From positions 24,535-88,534 of the forward strand of contig CAIONQ010000144.1 in the NCBI GenBank assembly GCA_903859705.1: a stretch of DNA of 64,000 bases, given 5' to 3'. The stretch comes from an uncultured Chthonomonas sp. (GTDB taxonomy: Bacteria; Armatimonadota; Chthonomonadetes; Chthonomonadales; Chthonomonadaceae). Made by a program: the position numbers and the translations under genes. Numbering within the stretch: the first letter of the stretch is position 1; each line of letters begins with the position of its first letter. The notes beneath the pieces were generated by a model that did no database searches, was not told where the DNA came from, and worked only from the letters and a program-made list of their open reading frames with translations. Shown piece after piece: positions 8,263 through 17,420 of this stretch.

Positions 8263-9690
8263 ATGACTGCAGTTGCTAATGAAACCCTGCCCTACAAAGT
8301 CGCTGATATGGCTCTGGCGAGCTGGGGCCGCAAAGAGATAACCATTGCCGAGCAGGAGATGCCCGGCTTGATGTCGATCCGAAAGAAATATGCAGCCACC
8401 CGCCCCCTGGATGGCGTGCGTATTACTGGATCGCTACATATGACTATTCAGACCGCAGTTCTGATTGAAACTCTGGTAGACCTTGGCGCAATTGTGCGCT
8501 GGGCAAGCTGCAACATCTTCTCCACCCAGGATCATGCCGCGGCGGCCATTGCTGCCACTGGCGTGCCGGTATTTGCCTGGAAGGGCGAAACTCTGGAAGA
8601 GTACTGGTGGTGTACAGATCAGGCGCTCTCCTTCCCGGGCGGCAAGGGCCCGCAGCTGATCGTAGACGACGGCGGCGATGCCACCCTGCTGATCCACAAG
8701 GGCTACGAGCTTGAGAACGGTAACGAGACCTGGGTGAATAGCCCATCTGGAAGCCACGAAGAATCGGTTATTAAAGCGCTGCTTAAGAGCGTTTATGCCG
8801 AAACTCCAAAACGGTGGAACGGTGTTGTTGCAGATTGGCGTGGAGTTTCAGAAGAAACAACCACCGGTGTGCACCGTTTATACAAAATGCAGGAGAACGG
8901 TGAGCTGCTGGTACCTGCCATCAATGTTAACGATTCCGTTACCAAATCTAAATTTGATAACCTTTATGGCTGCCGCGAATCGCTTGCCGATGGAATTAAG
9001 CGAGCCACCGATGTGATGCTCGCTGGTAAAGTAGCTGTTGTTTGCGGTTATGGCGATGTTGGCAAGGGCTCTGCCCAGAGCCTGCGTGGCCTCGGCGCCC
9101 GCGTAATCGTTACCGAGATCGACCCCATCAATGCCCTGCAGGCAGCGATGGAAGGCTACGAAGTAACCACTGTTGAGGATACCCTTGGCACTGGTGACAT
9201 CTACGTAACCTGCACCGGCAACGTGGATATCCTTACTTACGAGCACCTCTCCGCAATGAAGGATCAGGCCATTGTGTGTAACATTGGCCACTTCGACAAC
9301 GAGATACAGGTTGATCGGCTGAACACCGCAGAAGGCGTGGTAAAGCTGAACATTAAGCCACAGGTAGATCAGTACACCTTCCCCAATGGCAGCAGTATAT
9401 TCCTGCTTGCCGAAGGCCGCCTGGTAAACCTTGGTTGCGCAACTGGCCACCCGAGCTTCGTTATGTCTAACAGCTTCTCTAACCAGACTCTGGCGCAGAT
9501 TGATCTCTGGGCCAACCGAGACAGGTATGAGGTGGGAGTTTATACGCTTCCGAAGCGACTGGACGAAGAAGTTGCACGCCTTCATCTGGAGAAGATCGGC
9601 GTAAAGCTTACCCGCCTCTCTGAAAAGCAGGCATCGTACATTGGCGTGGAGCAGGACGGACCTTATAAGCCAGACACCTACAGATACTAA
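8263..9690 (+). CDS. ahcY: Adenosylhomocysteinase (S-adenosyl-L-homocysteine hydrolase)
   Basis: The 475-residue enzyme hydrolyses S-adenosylhomocysteine to adenosine and homocysteine, using tightly bound NAD. Visible motifs are the N-terminal substrate region ([28 protein letters not shown]), the NAD fold ([20 protein letters not shown], about residue 260) and the C-terminal PYKPDTYRY, whose Lys/Tyr reach the NAD site of the neighbouring subunit. GGAGGT lies 8 bases before the ATG. A dyad covers its promoter and a terminator follows, so it is a single-gene unit controlled with the methyl cycle. Confidence 0.97.
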   Translation: MTAVANETLPYKVADMALASWGRKEITIAEQEMPGLMSIRKKYAATRPLDGVRITGSLHMTIQTAVLIETLVDLGAIVRWASCNIFSTQDHAAAAIAATGVPVFAWKGETLEEYWWCTDQALSFPGGKGPQLIVDDGGDATLLIHKGYELENGNETWVNSPSGSHEESVIKALLKSVYAETPKRWNGVVADWRGVSEETTTGVHRLYKMQENGELLVPAINVNDSVTKSKFDNLYGCRESLADGIKRATDVMLAGKVAVVCGYGDVGKGSAQSLRGLGARVIVTEIDPINALQAAMEGYEVTTVEDTLGTGDIYVTCTGNVDILTYEHLSAMKDQAIVCNIGHFDNEIQVDRLNTAEGVVKLNIKPQVDQYTFPNGSSIFLLAEGRLVNLGCATGHPSFVMSNSFSNQTLAQIDLWANRDRYEVGVYTLPKRLDEEVARLHLEKIGVKLTRLSEKQASYIGVEQDGPYKPDTYRY

Positions 9691-9729
9691 TCTCAGTATG
9701 TAAGTGATCTATACTTACTGAATTGCGAA

Positions 9730-9757
9730 AATGGACACCATCCGGTGTCCATTTTTG
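9730..9757 (+). terminator. Terminator of ahcY
   Basis: Stem ATGGACACC / GGTGTCCAT (9731-9739, 9744-9752) with loop ATCC, followed by TTTTTG and preceded by an A-run that extends the pairing. Confidence 0.93.
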
Positions 9758-9812
9758 TGTTATCACAGGGCACAATGTTTCCAACTTCTTGCTTCTTCCT
9801 GGAGGTAAACGT

Positions 9813-10567
9813 ATGGCGGAATTCGGTATTGATCAGGCAGTTGCTTGTTTTGCGGGCGGCTTTGCAGCGGTGCGCAACTTTCTACGGCCGTGCGAAGTGA
9901 CATTGTTGGCTGACCAAATGTGGATGGTGCGAGACAGCATTGACCCCAACAGCAAGAAGAAGCAAGAGCCCAGAGTAACTGAGATATATCCACTTGGCCT
10001 TGCGGCAGATTATGTTCTTGCCACTGCTTTGAAAATCCACGAAAAAACTTATATCTGCGCAGTAGTGCCTGATGGTGACATACCTGCCAGTACGGTTAAC
10101 GAGTACAAAGCCTGCGGCTGCCGTTACCTGCGGAGTGAAGGGCTGTACTGCGTTGAAGCGAAATCAGCGCTTCTTAATTACCTATTCGGCGGGTTACCAC
10201 CACTGTAGATGCCGACAAGATAAATTCAGGTGCAGGCGCACGACAGATCTTTGCGGGGCACCTCACTATCGCGGACAGCGTATGTCGCCTGTATGCTGCT
10301 TTTGACGGCGAATCACCCGTTGGTTGGGTGCGCAGCATTAGAACTGGGCCAGAAACTGCTTACGTATCCAACCTGTATGTACTGGAACCCTACCGGAGGC
10401 GCGGTATCGGCCGAGCCCTGATGAGCGCAATGCTTAACGAAGACATTAAGTATGGAATTCAGTATAGCTCGCTGGCCGCCAGCACGGCAGGCTCGATGTT
10501 ATATCCACATCTGGGATACCAGCGAATAGGTACCTTACTGCTTTTTGCGCCACCAAAGCCAAAGTGA
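9813..10567 (+). pseudogene. GNAT-family N-acetyltransferase gene interrupted by a -1 frameshift
   Basis: The first frame (9813-10208, 131 residues, GGAGGT upstream) reads as the N-terminal part of a GNAT protein (FLRPCEVTLLADQMWMVRD) and stops at TAG 10206. The -1 frame is open from 10178 and gives an uninterrupted continuation to 10567. It covers a linker (VTTTVDADKINSGAGARQI), a beta-hairpin (LYAAFDGESPVGWVRSI) and acetyl-CoA motif A (YVSNLYVLEPYRRRGIGRAL). Neither part is a whole acetyltransferase and no start codon with a Shine-Dalgarno precedes the second part. One missing base near 10178-10206 explains the pattern: a mutation, an assembly error or, less likely, programmed slippage. No classic slippery heptamer is visible. 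Confidence 0.72.
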
Positions 10568-10589
10568 CGCTGGATCCCAGCAATTGTAC

Positions 10590-10640
10590 TTATAAACAAA
10601 AACTGGCCGTAGTACCACCGATTATGGTGCTACGGCCAGT
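10590..10640 (-). terminator. Terminator of the minus-strand dihaem cytochrome gene
   Basis: A 16-bp stem (10602-10617 with 10625-10640, one G-T pair, 7-base loop) is followed on the minus strand by TTTTTGTTTATA. On the plus strand it has no T-tract, so it serves the minus-strand gene at 10671. Confidence 0.9.
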
Positions 10641-10670
10641 AGTTAGCGGCGCACTGTAAGCCGCGAGATG

Positions 10671-11105
10671 CTACTTAACTTCCGGCGCATGTGTTTCTGG
10701 CTCGGGATGGCCGTGGTGGCACATAAAACAGGTAGCCTGCTTATCAACAGCCTTAAAGCTCTTGTTAAGCTTACCAGTCATCAGTATCATTTCCCTGGCC
10801 TGGTTTTTCACCTTGTTGGTATCTTTTTCGTAACCTGTACGTTTGCCATCCGGGCCAACCGTAGTATCGTGGCAGAAGCTACACTTCACATTTAGCGCAG
10901 TGTTGTACTCATGCATTACAGGTATTAACTTATCTGCAGGCAAGTCTTTTAGGACTTTGATATTCTTGAACTTCTTACCAGAGAGCTCAACGGATTTCGC
11001 CGGCTCCTGCGCATTACTGCTGTGTGCAACGCACACAGCCCCCAAAAGCCCCGCTGCCAGCGCTCCTAATACTGCAACTCGTACAGAGCGTACTTCCATT
11101 CCCAT
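10671..11105 (-). CDS. Dihaem c-type cytochrome, photosynthetic-reaction-centre cytochrome-like family
   Basis: A 144-residue secreted protein. An N-terminal signal segment (VAVLGALAAGLLGAVCVAHS) leads to a single domain with two CXXCH sites, CSFCH and CFMCH. The pattern KNIKVLKDLPADKLIPVM, then the first haem site, then KVKNQAREMILMTGKLNK and the second site fits the short cytochromes related to the reaction-centre cytochrome subunit (PF02276). These are common in non-phototrophs as periplasmic electron carriers. No reaction-centre gene is nearby. ATG 11105 has GGAAGG 8 bases upstream. It could shuttle electrons to the decahaem cytochrome, but nothing in the sequence shows this directly. Confidence 0.78.
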   Translation of the reverse strand: MGMEVRSVRVAVLGALAAGLLGAVCVAHSSNAQEPAKSVELSGKKFKNIKVLKDLPADKLIPVMHEYNTALNVKCSFCHDTTVGPDGKRTGYEKDTNKVKNQAREMILMTGKLNKSFKAVDKQATCFMCHHGHPEPETHAPEVK

Positions 11106-11201
11106 TGTGCACTTTCCTTCCTCAGTTATCCGGTTACAACTCCAAAGCAACTTGCTTTGTTGCTAACAGGTTGCATATTACCCGCTACGGGCACAAATGG
11201 A

Positions 11202-13529
11202 CTACCGTGGAACTGCATGCACATCAATCTCCAACCTATCACCGGTAACCAACACCAGCGGCGCGGCAAATTCTATTACTAAAGTGCCATCCTGTGTTAG
11301 TTGCACGGATGCACCCAGAGTGTTTGGCCCCAGACTAACATGCGCCTCTACTGTACCTACCGGAAGTGGCATCCCTTTTGCATCGATCTTAAGTGGTGGG
11401 CCGGCCACACGTATTCTCTTAAGCACCAATTGGGGGTTTCCTGAAGGGCCAATACGCCTACTTAGGCTGCGAAGCGGGTTCACAATAATGGTTCTATCGA
11501 TGCGAAGCGACGTAGTGCCACCGTGCGCATTTGGCCGATACTGAACAGTGCCTACAAATGTTGGCGCGAACAGAGGCGCGTTTAATGAGCGCATTGTTGG
11601 TGGAATGGGCGTTGTTAGTTGTAGCTCTGATTCTTGCAGATCCAGACCAAACCCCTCAATACCGAGCAGTTGATCCCAGACTCTTGCGGGTGCAATGTCT
11701 GCAGAGAGAGGTGCACTGGCCGCAACGGTTACAGGTTGTGCCGCAGGAAGTTTCCGACTGGCATCAATTGTGTCTGCCGCTGTGTTGCACCGGCCAGAAA
11801 GTCTGCGCATACGAGCTGCAAGTTCAAGGCCAGCAATGGCACTGGCGGCGGGAGATCCTACGGACTTAAGCCATTCATAGCCGTGCTTTTCTCCGATATC
11901 TGCAAGCCTCGCCGCTGCCCGCAACGCCAGCGCAAATCTGTTTCGTAATGGCGATGGCATTATCTCTGCCCGATTTGGCTCTGAAAGCCACGGTTCCAGA
12001 CAGCGCCCGATTAGCGGAAGAAAGTTTTTAAGATAAATCAAATTATCTGTTTGCTTAACCACCCTATATGCGTTCAGTATGAGTTCAGAGAGGCCTTCAA
12101 TCCGGTGCTGCTGATCTGGCTCGGTAAATGCCGGTTGCGAATTTGGCACCATATTCTCGGGCACATCAAGCGGTTGCCCCGAGTTAGGTTCTGATGGTGT
12201 TTCGGGGACACGTGCGGCTCCCAATCGGGTCCACCAATCGTGCCTTTCCCAGGGGATTGCGCCAGATTTTAACTGCTGGCTGGCGAGTTGCATTAGCTCC
12301 TGACTTGCCAACTGAGGATAAAACGAAAGTAGAAGTCCCAACATGTCAGAACGGGCATGCAAGTACTCGCTATCCGGATAGTCCGAAGCGGCCGGAAGTG
12401 CCGTAAACCGGCCGTCACCAGTTAGCAAAGTAGAAGTAATCAGTGGAGCAGCCCCAGCTATGAGCTCCTGAGATACATCCGCTGGCAGATTGGAGTTAAC
12501 AATACGTTTTTGCCACTCTTCTGTTAGAGTTAGCGTGCTAGCCCAGTTATCCAATAGCCACCTGGCAGTTTCTACAGCAGAGGTGGTTCGGCGCTCCCAC
12601 AGGTGCCCATAATCCCGATCATCAATCGAGACAGAACCTGGCCCAGGTGCAACAAGAGGACCACTGTTCCAGGCTGCACAGAATGGCAGGTTTATGCTCT
12701 CCCGCGGCTTTAGGCTAACCTGTGCGGCTGTAACCGCAGCCACCCTGCCTGCGTTTTCAGCCCCAGCTACACCAACCACAACTCCATCGCGAGCAAAGCC
12801 GGACCACCAAGCTGGAAGCATAGTGGTGGCATCCCAGGTGGCGGTTGTTACCAGCGCCCGACCATTTTCTGGCCTCGCCAAAAGTGCTTGGTGAACCGCC
12901 CCTTTTGATTCCGACAGTTTTACACCAAAGAATCCCTGTTGAGCCGGAATAGCCTCTGCGAGTACATTGGTTTTTCCCGGATTAGCGCTGGCGAACTCCC
13001 AGCTAAGCGCTGCCGAGGCAGATACCTGAACATTGGACTGGTTTTCGAACCGTACGATGCAGGCGGCGGCTGGGACACATGACTGGCTGATATCTCCCGG
13101 AATGAGGGGCGAAAACCAGCGAACTGTCACTCTAACTTTCATGGCATCCAGTGCCGCGGAATGCACAACAAAAACTGCTTCGGGAAACTGTGGAGTAAAA
13201 TCGAGAAAATCGGCAGTGTGCATCCTGTACTCGGAACGTGTTTGAACTGCAAGCGCCTCAGAACTGCTCCCAGAGTGTACAGAGATTGCTGCAAAGCTGC
13301 CTGGAGCTTCGGCAACAGGGTGTTGCCAGTTATTCTGCAGTACAAGGTTTTGCACCCTGCCATCGGATGCAATACGAAAATAGCCGGCACCAATGCCACC
13401 GAGTGGCACCGAATAACGCGGCTGAGGCTGTGCAAATGAGGAGATCTTAGCAAAAGCCACTGGCATAATCGCCAGCACTACGGTTAGCCAGCGCTGCCAG
13501 TAACCGGTGCGAGATAGAGTACGGCCCAA
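11202..13529 (-). CDS. Large secreted protein with GH116-like N-terminal domain
   Basis: The protein has 775 residues. A signal peptide (LTVVLAIMPVAFAKISSFAQ) leads to PLGGIGAGYFRIASDGRVQNL, the opening signature of the GH116/GBA2-type beta-glucosidase N-terminal beta-sandwich. The middle and C-terminal parts are helical and poorly conserved. I could not place the catalytic acid and nucleophile of GH116, so activity is uncertain. The TTG start at 13527-13529 is chosen because GAGGAGG lies about 7 bases upstream; this overlaps the end of the preceding acetyltransferase gene by 46 bases, suggesting coupling. It may act on plant or microbial glycans together with the neighbouring fucosidase. Confidence 0.6.
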   Translation of the reverse strand: MGRTLSRTGYWQRWLTVVLAIMPVAFAKISSFAQPQPRYSVPLGGIGAGYFRIASDGRVQNLVLQNNWQHPVAEAPGSFAAISVHSGSSSEALAVQTRSEYRMHTADFLDFTPQFPEAVFVVHSAALDAMKVRVTVRWFSPLIPGDISQSCVPAAACIVRFENQSNVQVSASAALSWEFASANPGKTNVLAEAIPAQQGFFGVKLSESKGAVHQALLARPENGRALVTTATWDATTMLPAWWSGFARDGVVVGVAGAENAGRVAAVTAAQVSLKPRESINLPFCAAWNSGPLVAPGPGSVSIDDRDYGHLWERRTTSAVETARWLLDNWASTLTLTEEWQKRIVNSNLPADVSQELIAGAAPLITSTLLTGDGRFTALPAASDYPDSEYLHARSDMLGLLLSFYPQLASQELMQLASQQLKSGAIPWERHDWWTRLGAARVPETPSEPNSGQPLDVPENMVPNSQPAFTEPDQQHRIEGLSELILNAYRVVKQTDNLIYLKNFLPLIGRCLEPWLSEPNRAEIMPSPLRNRFALALRAAARLADIGEKHGYEWLKSVGSPAASAIAGLELAARMRRLSGRCNTAADTIDASRKLPAAQPVTVAASAPLSADIAPARVWDQLLGIEGFGLDLQESELQLTTPIPPTMRSLNAPLFAPTFVGTVQYRPNAHGGTTSLRIDRTIIVNPLRSLSRRIGPSGNPQLVLKRIRVAGPPLKIDAKGMPLPVGTVEAHVSLGPNTLGASVQLTQDGTLVIEFAAPLVLVTGDRLEIDVHAVPR

Positions 13530-14347
13530 CGTCCAACCTCCTCAAAACCAAGCCTACGATATACCCTGCCAGCAACCGGGTTTTCGTAAAACAGCACAGG
13601 AACTTTGTTCTGTGCCTGAAGGTGCAAACTTAACAGCGAAACAATAGCCGCTGCGTATCCCCTACCACGCACTATAGGCAGGGTAAATACTCCACCAATG
13701 AGCCCTGCATCCGGTCCATCCGGACTGAGCATACCGGCAGAGACGATGCGCGCTGCTCGTTTACCCAGCGCTTGCTCCTCGACTACCGCAACGGTGGTAG
13801 TTGCCAACTTTTCTGCAACATTAGCCCTACTACGGTACATTGAGCCTGCATCCGCATACATTGCAGATAGCAACTCAATATCTTGTGGTACCGCCAGCCT
13901 TGCAATCGTTAGCAGTTCTGCCGGGCAATCTGGGCGGCCTGTGAGCCGCATATAGAAACTATCTTCCCACGCGACCGAGCGATAGTTACGCACTCCCGCC
14001 TGGATACCACTGACCACATCCGCCGTACCACGTACCCCGGCAATGTGTGTCTCTCCGTCTATTAGACGTACAAACGCCGCAGAACATCGCCCATCCACGT
14101 CGGCTGCAATTATTGTGTTATTCAGGCGGAACAACAGTCCACACATTTCGTCGGTAGTGCTAGAAAATGCGCCCCAGGCATGAAGGGATGGACTGTCTAA
14201 ACCATAATGATCGATATTGAGGCGCGGAGTGAGAAACCGCTGTGGGTCTGTTTTGCACAACCCAGTTATCAGGTGGCGGTCCTCCGGATGCAGTTGCCGG
14301 AGAACAACATTAGAATTACTTTCTGAGTGAAACGGAATGTCTGACAT
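13484..14347 (-). CDS. GNAT-family N-acetyltransferase
   Basis: The protein has 287 residues. The C-terminal half carries the GNAT core: GGVFTLPIVRGRGYAAAIVSLL is the acetyl-CoA pyrophosphate-binding motif A, followed by FYENPVAGRVYRRLGFEEVGR, the family's motif B region. The N-terminal half is a second, degenerate GNAT-like or substrate domain, as in many 280-290 residue tandem proteins. The acceptor substrate is unknown. The Shine-Dalgarno (AGGAG) is about 16 bases from the ATG, farther than usual. The 3' end overlaps the GH116-like gene. Confidence 0.85.
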   Translation of the reverse strand: MSDIPFHSESNSNVVLRQLHPEDRHLITGLCKTDPQRFLTPRLNIDHYGLDSPSLHAWGAFSSTTDEMCGLLFRLNNTIIAADVDGRCSAAFVRLIDGETHIAGVRGTADVVSGIQAGVRNYRSVAWEDSFYMRLTGRPDCPAELLTIARLAVPQDIELLSAMYADAGSMYRSRANVAEKLATTTVAVVEEQALGKRAARIVSAGMLSPDGPDAGLIGGVFTLPIVRGRGYAAAIVSLLSLHLQAQNKVPVLFYENPVAGRVYRRLGFEEVGRWAVLYLAPVTGSAG

Positions 14348-14389
14348 CGCGTACCGGGATTTACTCCTGTGGGCAGAAACTCCTGCCCA

Positions 14390-16333
14390 TTATTGAACTG
14401 GTATTAGATTAACCTGTTTAAGATTGATGGGTTTCCATTCGGCCGGATTGGCTGAGCGGATGCTTAGAATAAACTCCCCGGCTTGTTCAACTGTGAGTAT
14501 ACCGCCCGTAACCTCTTGATATTTGGCCCAATCGCCTGTGTTAACAGATTTGAAAGTAACTTTTGAGCCACCCAGGGAGGCAACAATTGCAGTATCCGTA
14601 CTGAATGATGCCAGGTTGAGGCTCACCTGGTACTTGCCCGGTGACGGTATTCTGACTCGCCACTCCGCGTAGTCAACTCCTTTATCCCAGAAACCAATAT
14701 TGCTATTGCCATCACGGGATTCTGTACGGATCTGCGTGCCATGAAGCTCCGCGGTATCGGCCAAAAGTTGGAATTTCCCAGCAACATCTGCGCTGGCGAC
14801 TGGCACTACAACTGGCACCGGAGCCGGCTGCAGCGAGGAACCTTGAATTCTGAGGCCACAGGTATACCGGGATACCGGGGATACCGGCAGAGTCACTTCA
14901 AGGCCGGCCTCAGTTTGCTTCCATGTAACAGGTAGTTTACTTCCCAAGAGCGAAACACTCTTTATGCTGTTACCATTTTTGCCAGCAGGTTTTGCAAGGC
15001 TACGGATTAGGAGACGACCATCGGCTGGCCAGCCAAGCGCTACAGCGTAGAGGTTGCCGCCGCGGGTTGTGAAGCGAATATCTTTTGACGAGTAAGTGTA
15101 ATCCTCGTTAAAGCTTCCGCCCTTTGCCCGAACAGTTCCCTCTCCGTACACCTTCCAGGGACGGCTGCCATAAATTGCCTCGCCATGCACAGCGTTCCAT
15201 GTTGCGAGCTCTGTTAGCATGGTTTCCACTTCAGGATCTAGCGAGCCATCTGGCCGCTGCACCACATTTAGCAGCAGGTTACCGTTCTTACTAACATTGT
15301 CTACCAGTGTGTGTATAACCCAATTTACTGGCCTGAACTTCCAATTACGGTTGTAGAACCAGTCTCCAATTGAGGTATCTGTTTGCCATGGATTGGGATC
15401 GATACCGCCCATTATGCCGCGCTCAAGATCTTCTACCCACCGGCCTTCAGAAGCCTGTTTACAATTGTAGACAACCTGCGGCCTGCCAGAGTGCACTGCC
15501 GCACTCTGATTGTAGTAGTGAGCAATCATGCTGCGGCCAACTTCATTGCTAAAGGGCACACCACTATCGCTGTATAACAGATCAGGGTGGTAGTTATCTA
15601 CCAATTCTCTAATTTCCTGGTACCACTGCTGCTGCCACTTGGGATTGTTGCTATTCCAGCCTGTATCCCCTGGTTCTGCAGGAAAGTGGTACAGATCCTG
15701 GTATGCCGGGTTGGCACCATCATAAGGTACTCCAGCTTTCGGCCCGGTTTTATCAGCCCCATGGCTGCCCTGAAACCAGGTGAAGCTTGCGGCAAGATGC
15801 TCTGAAACACCGAACTTGAGGCCATATTTCCTTGCCGCCTTCTGCCAGTCTCCAACCACATCTCGGTGAGGCCCCATCTCAACCGCATTCCATTTATGGA
15901 GCTGAGATTTCCACAGAAAGAAGTTGTCATGATGTGTTCCCATGCTTACGAAGTATCTGGCACCGGCCTTTTTGTAGAGCTGCATCAACCTATCAGGATC
16001 CCACTTTTCAGCTTTCCAAAGTGGAATTATGTCCTTATAGCCAAACACCGAGGGATGGCCATAATTGGCAACGTGGTAGTTGTAGTGGCCACTGCCCTGT
16101 TCGTACATTCCTCGTGCATACCAGTCGCCATCCATCGGTACAGATTGCGGCCCCCAGTGTGCCCAGATGCCGAATTTAGCGTCTCTAAACCAGTCTGGAG
16201 CCCGATACTGCTTGAGGCTATCCATTGTGGGTTCATAGCGCCCCTCTGCTATGGGTGGCTGCAACTGTGCACGCGATGCCGTTGCGATACCTGAAAGGGC
16301 CACTACGCCAATTGTTGCCAGAATACGGTTCAT
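14390..16333 (-). CDS. Secreted alpha-L-fucosidase, glycoside hydrolase family 29
   Basis: The protein has 647 residues. A signal peptide (ILATIGVVALSGIATASRAQ) is followed by the GH29 barrel with WFRDAKFGIWAHWGP, GARYFVSMGTHHDNFFLW and the nucleophile segment PDLLYSDSGVPF. After about residue 340 come the beta-sandwich and a C-terminal jelly-roll module that could bind glycan. The enzyme removes alpha-L-fucose from glycans outside the cytoplasm. I prefer ATG 16333 over upstream in-frame ATGs because AGAGG lies 8 bases before it. The gene is divergent from the DUF6807-like gene at 16568. Confidence 0.93.
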   Translation of the reverse strand: MNRILATIGVVALSGIATASRAQLQPPIAEGRYEPTMDSLKQYRAPDWFRDAKFGIWAHWGPQSVPMDGDWYARGMYEQGSGHYNYHVANYGHPSVFGYKDIIPLWKAEKWDPDRLMQLYKKAGARYFVSMGTHHDNFFLWKSQLHKWNAVEMGPHRDVVGDWQKAARKYGLKFGVSEHLAASFTWFQGSHGADKTGPKAGVPYDGANPAYQDLYHFPAEPGDTGWNSNNPKWQQQWYQEIRELVDNYHPDLLYSDSGVPFSNEVGRSMIAHYYNQSAAVHSGRPQVVYNCKQASEGRWVEDLERGIMGGIDPNPWQTDTSIGDWFYNRNWKFRPVNWVIHTLVDNVSKNGNLLLNVVQRPDGSLDPEVETMLTELATWNAVHGEAIYGSRPWKVYGEGTVRAKGGSFNEDYTYSSKDIRFTTRGGNLYAVALGWPADGRLLIRSLAKPAGKNGNSIKSVSLLGSKLPVTWKQTEAGLEVTLPVSPVSRYTCGLRIQGSSLQPAPVPVVVPVASADVAGKFQLLADTAELHGTQIRTESRDGNSNIGFWDKGVDYAEWRVRIPSPGKYQVSLNLASFSTDTAIVASLGGSKVTFKSVNTGDWAKYQEVTGGILTVEQAGEFILSIRSANPAEWKPINLKQVNLIPVQ

Positions 16334-16567
16334 TTTCATCACCTCTAACCGGGCAAAAATCATGATTCCTAGCTACTTAACTCCAATGGAGCATGGAAAA
16401 CATGTTGACCCATTAGTGTTTGCTATGTGCACTTTCACCGTTAATAGGCCATCGCCCTGCTAATCGGCTTCCCTGCCTCGATTTGAATTGACAAACGGTA
16501 GCCGATGTGCTTTACTGCATCGATGCGGCACCAGGCGTACTTGCCCCCATTTCTGGAGAGAGTTGCG

Positions 16568-17392
16568 TTGAAAAACGGCCAGGATCCGGCTCTGACAGTT
16601 GTTGGAGAAACCGTTCAAATCCATATACGTGGATCGAAGGTAGCGGAAGCGAGCCGCACGGGTAGTTATGCTTCGCCTCATGGCATAGCTACTCTACTCG
16701 CCCCGTGGTGCAGGCTAACGGGAGTTCAGGACGATGGTACACCGGCAATATCTGTGTTTAATGGTAAGCTGTGGCCACAATTCTCGATGGCTGAATCAGA
16801 CTTCGTGGCCCGCAGGGGCTCACTATCGGTAGGTTTTCGACATGGAACGGTTTGGAAGGATGAAGCCGGGTCGCAATCGCTCATAACATCTTTAACGCTG
16901 CGCGCAACGGCTGGGCCAAGCGAAGGCGCTGTATTAGACCTTACGGCGCGAATTGCGAATGTATCGCCTACCACAGTGTTCCTTGCTTCCAATGTTCCTA
17001 TGCTAAGAGTAGTGTTTGCCCGGGCTCTAACAATGCAGGGCGGTGGCATGGTTAGAACTTGCGCTTTGAGCGGACAAACTACTGAGGCAGAAACACCGTT
17101 GCCGGCTCGCACTCCCATACTTAGCGCCACGGGTGTGATTGAAACAGGCACTACCGGGTTAACTATTCTGGATCACCCGATAAATCCTGGGTACCCGGTG
17201 CACTGGCAAAACTGCAGAACCGGGGACTCGGCAATTATGTGCGCCACATGGGCCAGCGATGCAGAACTGGGCATACTGCCAATGGATACATTAGTATTAC
17301 AGGTACGTATTCAAACGTACTGCGGGTATGTGGATGATGGCTGGCTGCACGCACGCGCCGCCGATTTTGCACACACGGGTGTGCGTAACTAA
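16568..17392 (+). CDS. DUF6807/PmoA-like protein
   Basis: The protein has 274 residues, mainly beta-strand, with no signal peptide. The segment TGLTILDHPINPGYPVHW near residue 210 resembles the 'DHP-NP' signature of DUF6807, a family often called methane oxygenase PmoA by automatic annotation. Such proteins lie beside sugar-catabolic genes and are not methane oxygenases. TTG 16568 is chosen because GGAGAG lies 7 bases upstream; longer starts lack a site. It ends 28 bases before the OppD-type gene and may be cotranscribed with it. The family call is tentative. Confidence 0.5.
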   Translation: MKNGQDPALTVVGETVQIHIRGSKVAEASRTGSYASPHGIATLLAPWCRLTGVQDDGTPAISVFNGKLWPQFSMAESDFVARRGSLSVGFRHGTVWKDEAGSQSLITSLTLRATAGPSEGAVLDLTARIANVSPTTVFLASNVPMLRVVFARALTMQGGGMVRTCALSGQTTEAETPLPARTPILSATGVIETGTTGLTILDHPINPGYPVHWQNCRTGDSAIMCATWASDAELGILPMDTLVLQVRIQTYCGYVDDGWLHARAADFAHTGVRN

Positions 17393-17420
17393 TCGAGATG
17401 TTTGAGCACCAGGAGGAAAT

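Noticed and set aside
8878..9585. A 235-codon open frame antisense to ahcY
   Set aside because: It mirrors the codon pattern of ahcY, has no Shine-Dalgarno and no recognisable domain.
10328..10567. Separate 79-residue GNAT protein from GTG 10328
   Set aside because: It lacks the first half of the GNAT fold; coding continues upstream in the same frame without a start.
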